Of a stretch of DNA of 64,000 bases, positions 62,210 through 64,000 are shown in pieces (position 1 is the stretch's first letter; every line of letters starts with the position of its first letter). Under the pieces are notes generated by a model. The model saw only the letters and a list, made by a program, of their open reading frames with translations. It had not been told where the DNA came from and made no database searches. Source of the stretch: Alteromonas sp. RKMC-009 (GTDB lineage Bacteria > Pseudomonadota > Gammaproteobacteria > Enterobacterales > Alteromonadaceae); assembly GCF_003584565.2 (NCBI RefSeq), contig NZ_CP031010.1, forward strand, positions 1,674,001 to 1,738,000, written 5' to 3'. A program made the translations under genes and the position numbers.

Positions 62210-63520
62210 ATGACAGCTAAACAATCAGTCACAACCCGTAACGGTGACAGAATCGCGATAGTCGCAGGATTACGTACGCCATTCGCGAAAATGGCAACGT
62301 ATTTCCACGGTGTGCCCGCCGTTGATCTGGGCAAGATGGTGGTCAATGAACTGCTCATCCGTAATGGCGTATCACCGGAGCTGGTGGACCAGGTGGTGTA
62401 CGGACAAGTTGTGCAAATGCCGGAGGCGCCCAACATTGCCCGCGAGATCGTTCTGGGTACTGGCATGAATGTGCATACCGACGCTTACAGTGTGTCCCGT
62501 GCATGCGCTACCAGCTTTCAAAGCACGGTTAACATTGCAGAGAGCATGATGGCCGGTACCGTAGAAGTTGGTATTGCCGGTGGTGCCGATTCAACATCTG
62601 TATCACCAATTGGCGTGTCGAAAAAACTTGCCCGTGCACTGGTGGATCTGCAAAAGGCAAAGACAGTCGGTCAGAAGTGGGCCATTGTTAAAAAGCTGGG
62701 ATTAAAAGATTTAATGCCTGTGCCGCCTGCAGTTGCAGAATATTCCACAGGCTTGTCCATGGGGCAGACAGCAGAGCAGATGGCCAAGACTCACGGTATC
62801 TCACGACAGTCTCAGGATGAACTGGCACACCGTTCTCATTCTCTGGCGGCTGCAAGCTGGAATGAAGGTAAGCTGGATAACGAAGTAATGACGGCCTATG
62901 CAGAGCCGTTCAAAGGCGCGCTGGGTAAAGATAACAACGTTCGTTTTGACTCAAAGGTGGAAGGCTACGCTAAACTGCGCCCTGTATTTGATAAGAAATA
63001 CGGCTCCGTTACGGCCGCTAACGCAACGCCGCTGACCGATGGTGCATCTGCAGTACTGATGATGACGGAAAGTAAAGCCAAAGCATTAGGCTACACCCCG
63101 TTGGGTTACATCCGCAGCTACGCCTTCGCAGCTATTGATGTGTGGGAAGACATGCTGATGGGACCGTCTTATGCCACGCCAATGGCGCTGGACAGAGCCG
63201 GTATGACGCTCAACGACCTTACTCTGATTGAAATGCACGAGGCATTTGCAGCCCAGACACTGGCCAACGTGAAAATGTTTGCCAGCGACAAATTCGCTAA
63301 AGAAAAATTGGGTCGTGATAAAGCTACCGGTGAAATCGACATGGACAAATTTAACGTGATGGGCAGCTCTATCGCCTATGGTCACCCGTTTGCTGCTACC
63401 GGCACCCGGATGATCACCCAGATGCTGAATGAATTACAGCGCCGTGGCGGCGGAAGCGGATTGCTGACCGCATGTGCTGCCGGTGGTTTAGGCGCAGCCA
63501 TGATTGTGGAGACAGAATAA
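62210..63520 (+). CDS. fadI: 3-ketoacyl-CoA thiolase, FadI type
   Basis: The 436-residue protein has the thiolase features: [10 protein letters not shown], the active-site Cys in [39 protein letters not shown] and [15 protein letters not shown]. The length fits FadI rather than the shorter FadA (387). It cleaves 3-ketoacyl-CoA in fatty-acid degradation. Its stop overlaps the next start by one base (TAATG). Confidence 0.96.
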   Translation: MTAKQSVTTRNGDRIAIVAGLRTPFAKMATYFHGVPAVDLGKMVVNELLIRNGVSPELVDQVVYGQVVQMPEAPNIAREIVLGTGMNVHTDAYSVSRACATSFQSTVNIAESMMAGTVEVGIAGGADSTSVSPIGVSKKLARALVDLQKAKTVGQKWAIVKKLGLKDLMPVPPAVAEYSTGLSMGQTAEQMAKTHGISRQSQDELAHRSHSLAAASWNEGKLDNEVMTAYAEPFKGALGKDNNVRFDSKVEGYAKLRPVFDKKYGSVTAANATPLTDGASAVLMMTESKAKALGYTPLGYIRSYAFAAIDVWEDMLMGPSYATPMALDRAGMTLNDLTLIEMHEAFAAQTLANVKMFASDKFAKEKLGRDKATGEIDMDKFNVMGSSIAYGHPFAATGTRMITQMLNELQRRGGGSGLLTACAAGGLGAAMIVETE

Positions 63521-64000
63521 TGAGCGAACAGGAAAATCAGGACGTGGTTATGAGTGATTCATCTGCCAAAGCATTTACCCTCACAAGACAGGACAATGGT
63601 GTTGCCATTCTGACGATGGATGTTCCGGGCGAGTCAATGAATACGCTGAAAGCGGCTTTCGGAGACGAGATTTCTGCGGTCCTTGATGAAATAGAGAGCG
63701 ACAGCAGCATTAAAGGTGTTGTGCTGACAAGCGGAAAGCCTTCTTCCTTCGTAGCGGGTGCTGACATCACTATGCTTGCAGCCTGTGAAACCGAGGCTGA
63801 TGCCAGAGCGCTGGCGGCCGGTGGTCAGGCTGTGTTTGATCGCATTGAGAATATGAAAGCTACTTTTGTTGCTGCTATTCATGGCCCTGCCCTGGGTGGT
63901 GGTCTGGAGCTGGCGCTGGCTTGTCATTACCGTATTTGTACCGATTCACCAAAAACACAGTTGGGCTTGCCAGAAGTTCAGTTAGGCTTGCTGCCCGGCA
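63520..64000 (+). CDS. fadJ: Fatty oxidation complex alpha subunit FadJ (5' part)
   Basis: The frame opens at the ATG at 63520 and runs off the window after 160 codons. The visible crotonase domain has FVAGADITMLA and AAIHGPALGGGLELALACHYR, the oxyanion-hole motifs of enoyl-CoA hydratase. FadJ joins hydratase and 3-hydroxyacyl-CoA dehydrogenase activity (usual length about 700). Its place after fadI and the coupling identify it as fadJ rather than fadB. Confidence 0.93.
   Translation, partial: MSEQENQDVVMSDSSAKAFTLTRQDNGVAILTMDVPGESMNTLKAAFGDEISAVLDEIESDSSIKGVVLTSGKPSSFVAGADITMLAACETEADARALAAGGQAVFDRIENMKATFVAAIHGPALGGGLELALACHYRICTDSPKTQLGLPEVQLGLLPG

Overview
The window looks like a chromosome segment of a marine gammaproteobacterium of the Alteromonadales, most likely Alteromonas or a close relative. 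This is inferred from gene content and order (a MATE gene followed by uvrB, queC/queE, a cysD-cysC-cysQ-cysN-DASS cluster, putP, a moxR/DUF58/Bat cluster, fadI-fadJ) and from protein style; no database search was possible.

Bases 1 to about 28390 are the right part of a tailed-phage prophage whose left end lies outside the window. First come late genes: a lambda J-type tail-tip protein with collagen-like repeats and a C-terminal Hint-like domain, a beta-helix tail spike module bracketed by a 16-bp repeat, and a lysis-like group. The control region is at 10.7-12.7 kb (a CI-like repressor facing a ribbon-helix-helix gene, then a CII-like gene). A long early operon follows (12.3-21.2 kb: tyrosine recombinase, primase-helicase, MazG-like protein, SSB, antirepressor-like protein, many small genes), ending at a clear terminator. 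Next are a small accessory group with a lipoprotein, an XRE regulator facing a full-length tyrosine integrase across an AT-rich array of TGTCMA motifs, a block of tiny zinc-ribbon and membrane ORFs, and a large serine recombinase whose last codons lie inside a tRNA-Asn gene. The element therefore carries three site-specific recombinases.

Two tandem tRNA-Asn genes on the minus strand mark the junction with the host. A 1-kb non-coding stretch (28.5-29.5 kb) follows, containing a LexA-box promoter, DnaA-box-like sites, phased repeats and a terminator-like hairpin, all upstream of a MATE exporter gene that overlaps uvrB.

From 29.5 kb to the end the genes are core chromosome. They include a LysR regulator, queC and queE (queuosine precursor synthesis), a periplasmic binding-like protein, asnB, an M28 lipoprotein peptidase, a DUF3025 protein, a Yip1-like membrane protein and a NatAB-type ABC exporter. 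Then come sulfate assimilation genes with a DASS transporter, putP, an ECF sigma/anti-sigma pair, a DUF885 lipoprotein, the MoxR-DUF58-DUF4381-BatA-BatB/C-BatD cluster, and the beta-oxidation pair fadI-fadJ, with fadJ cut by the window end.
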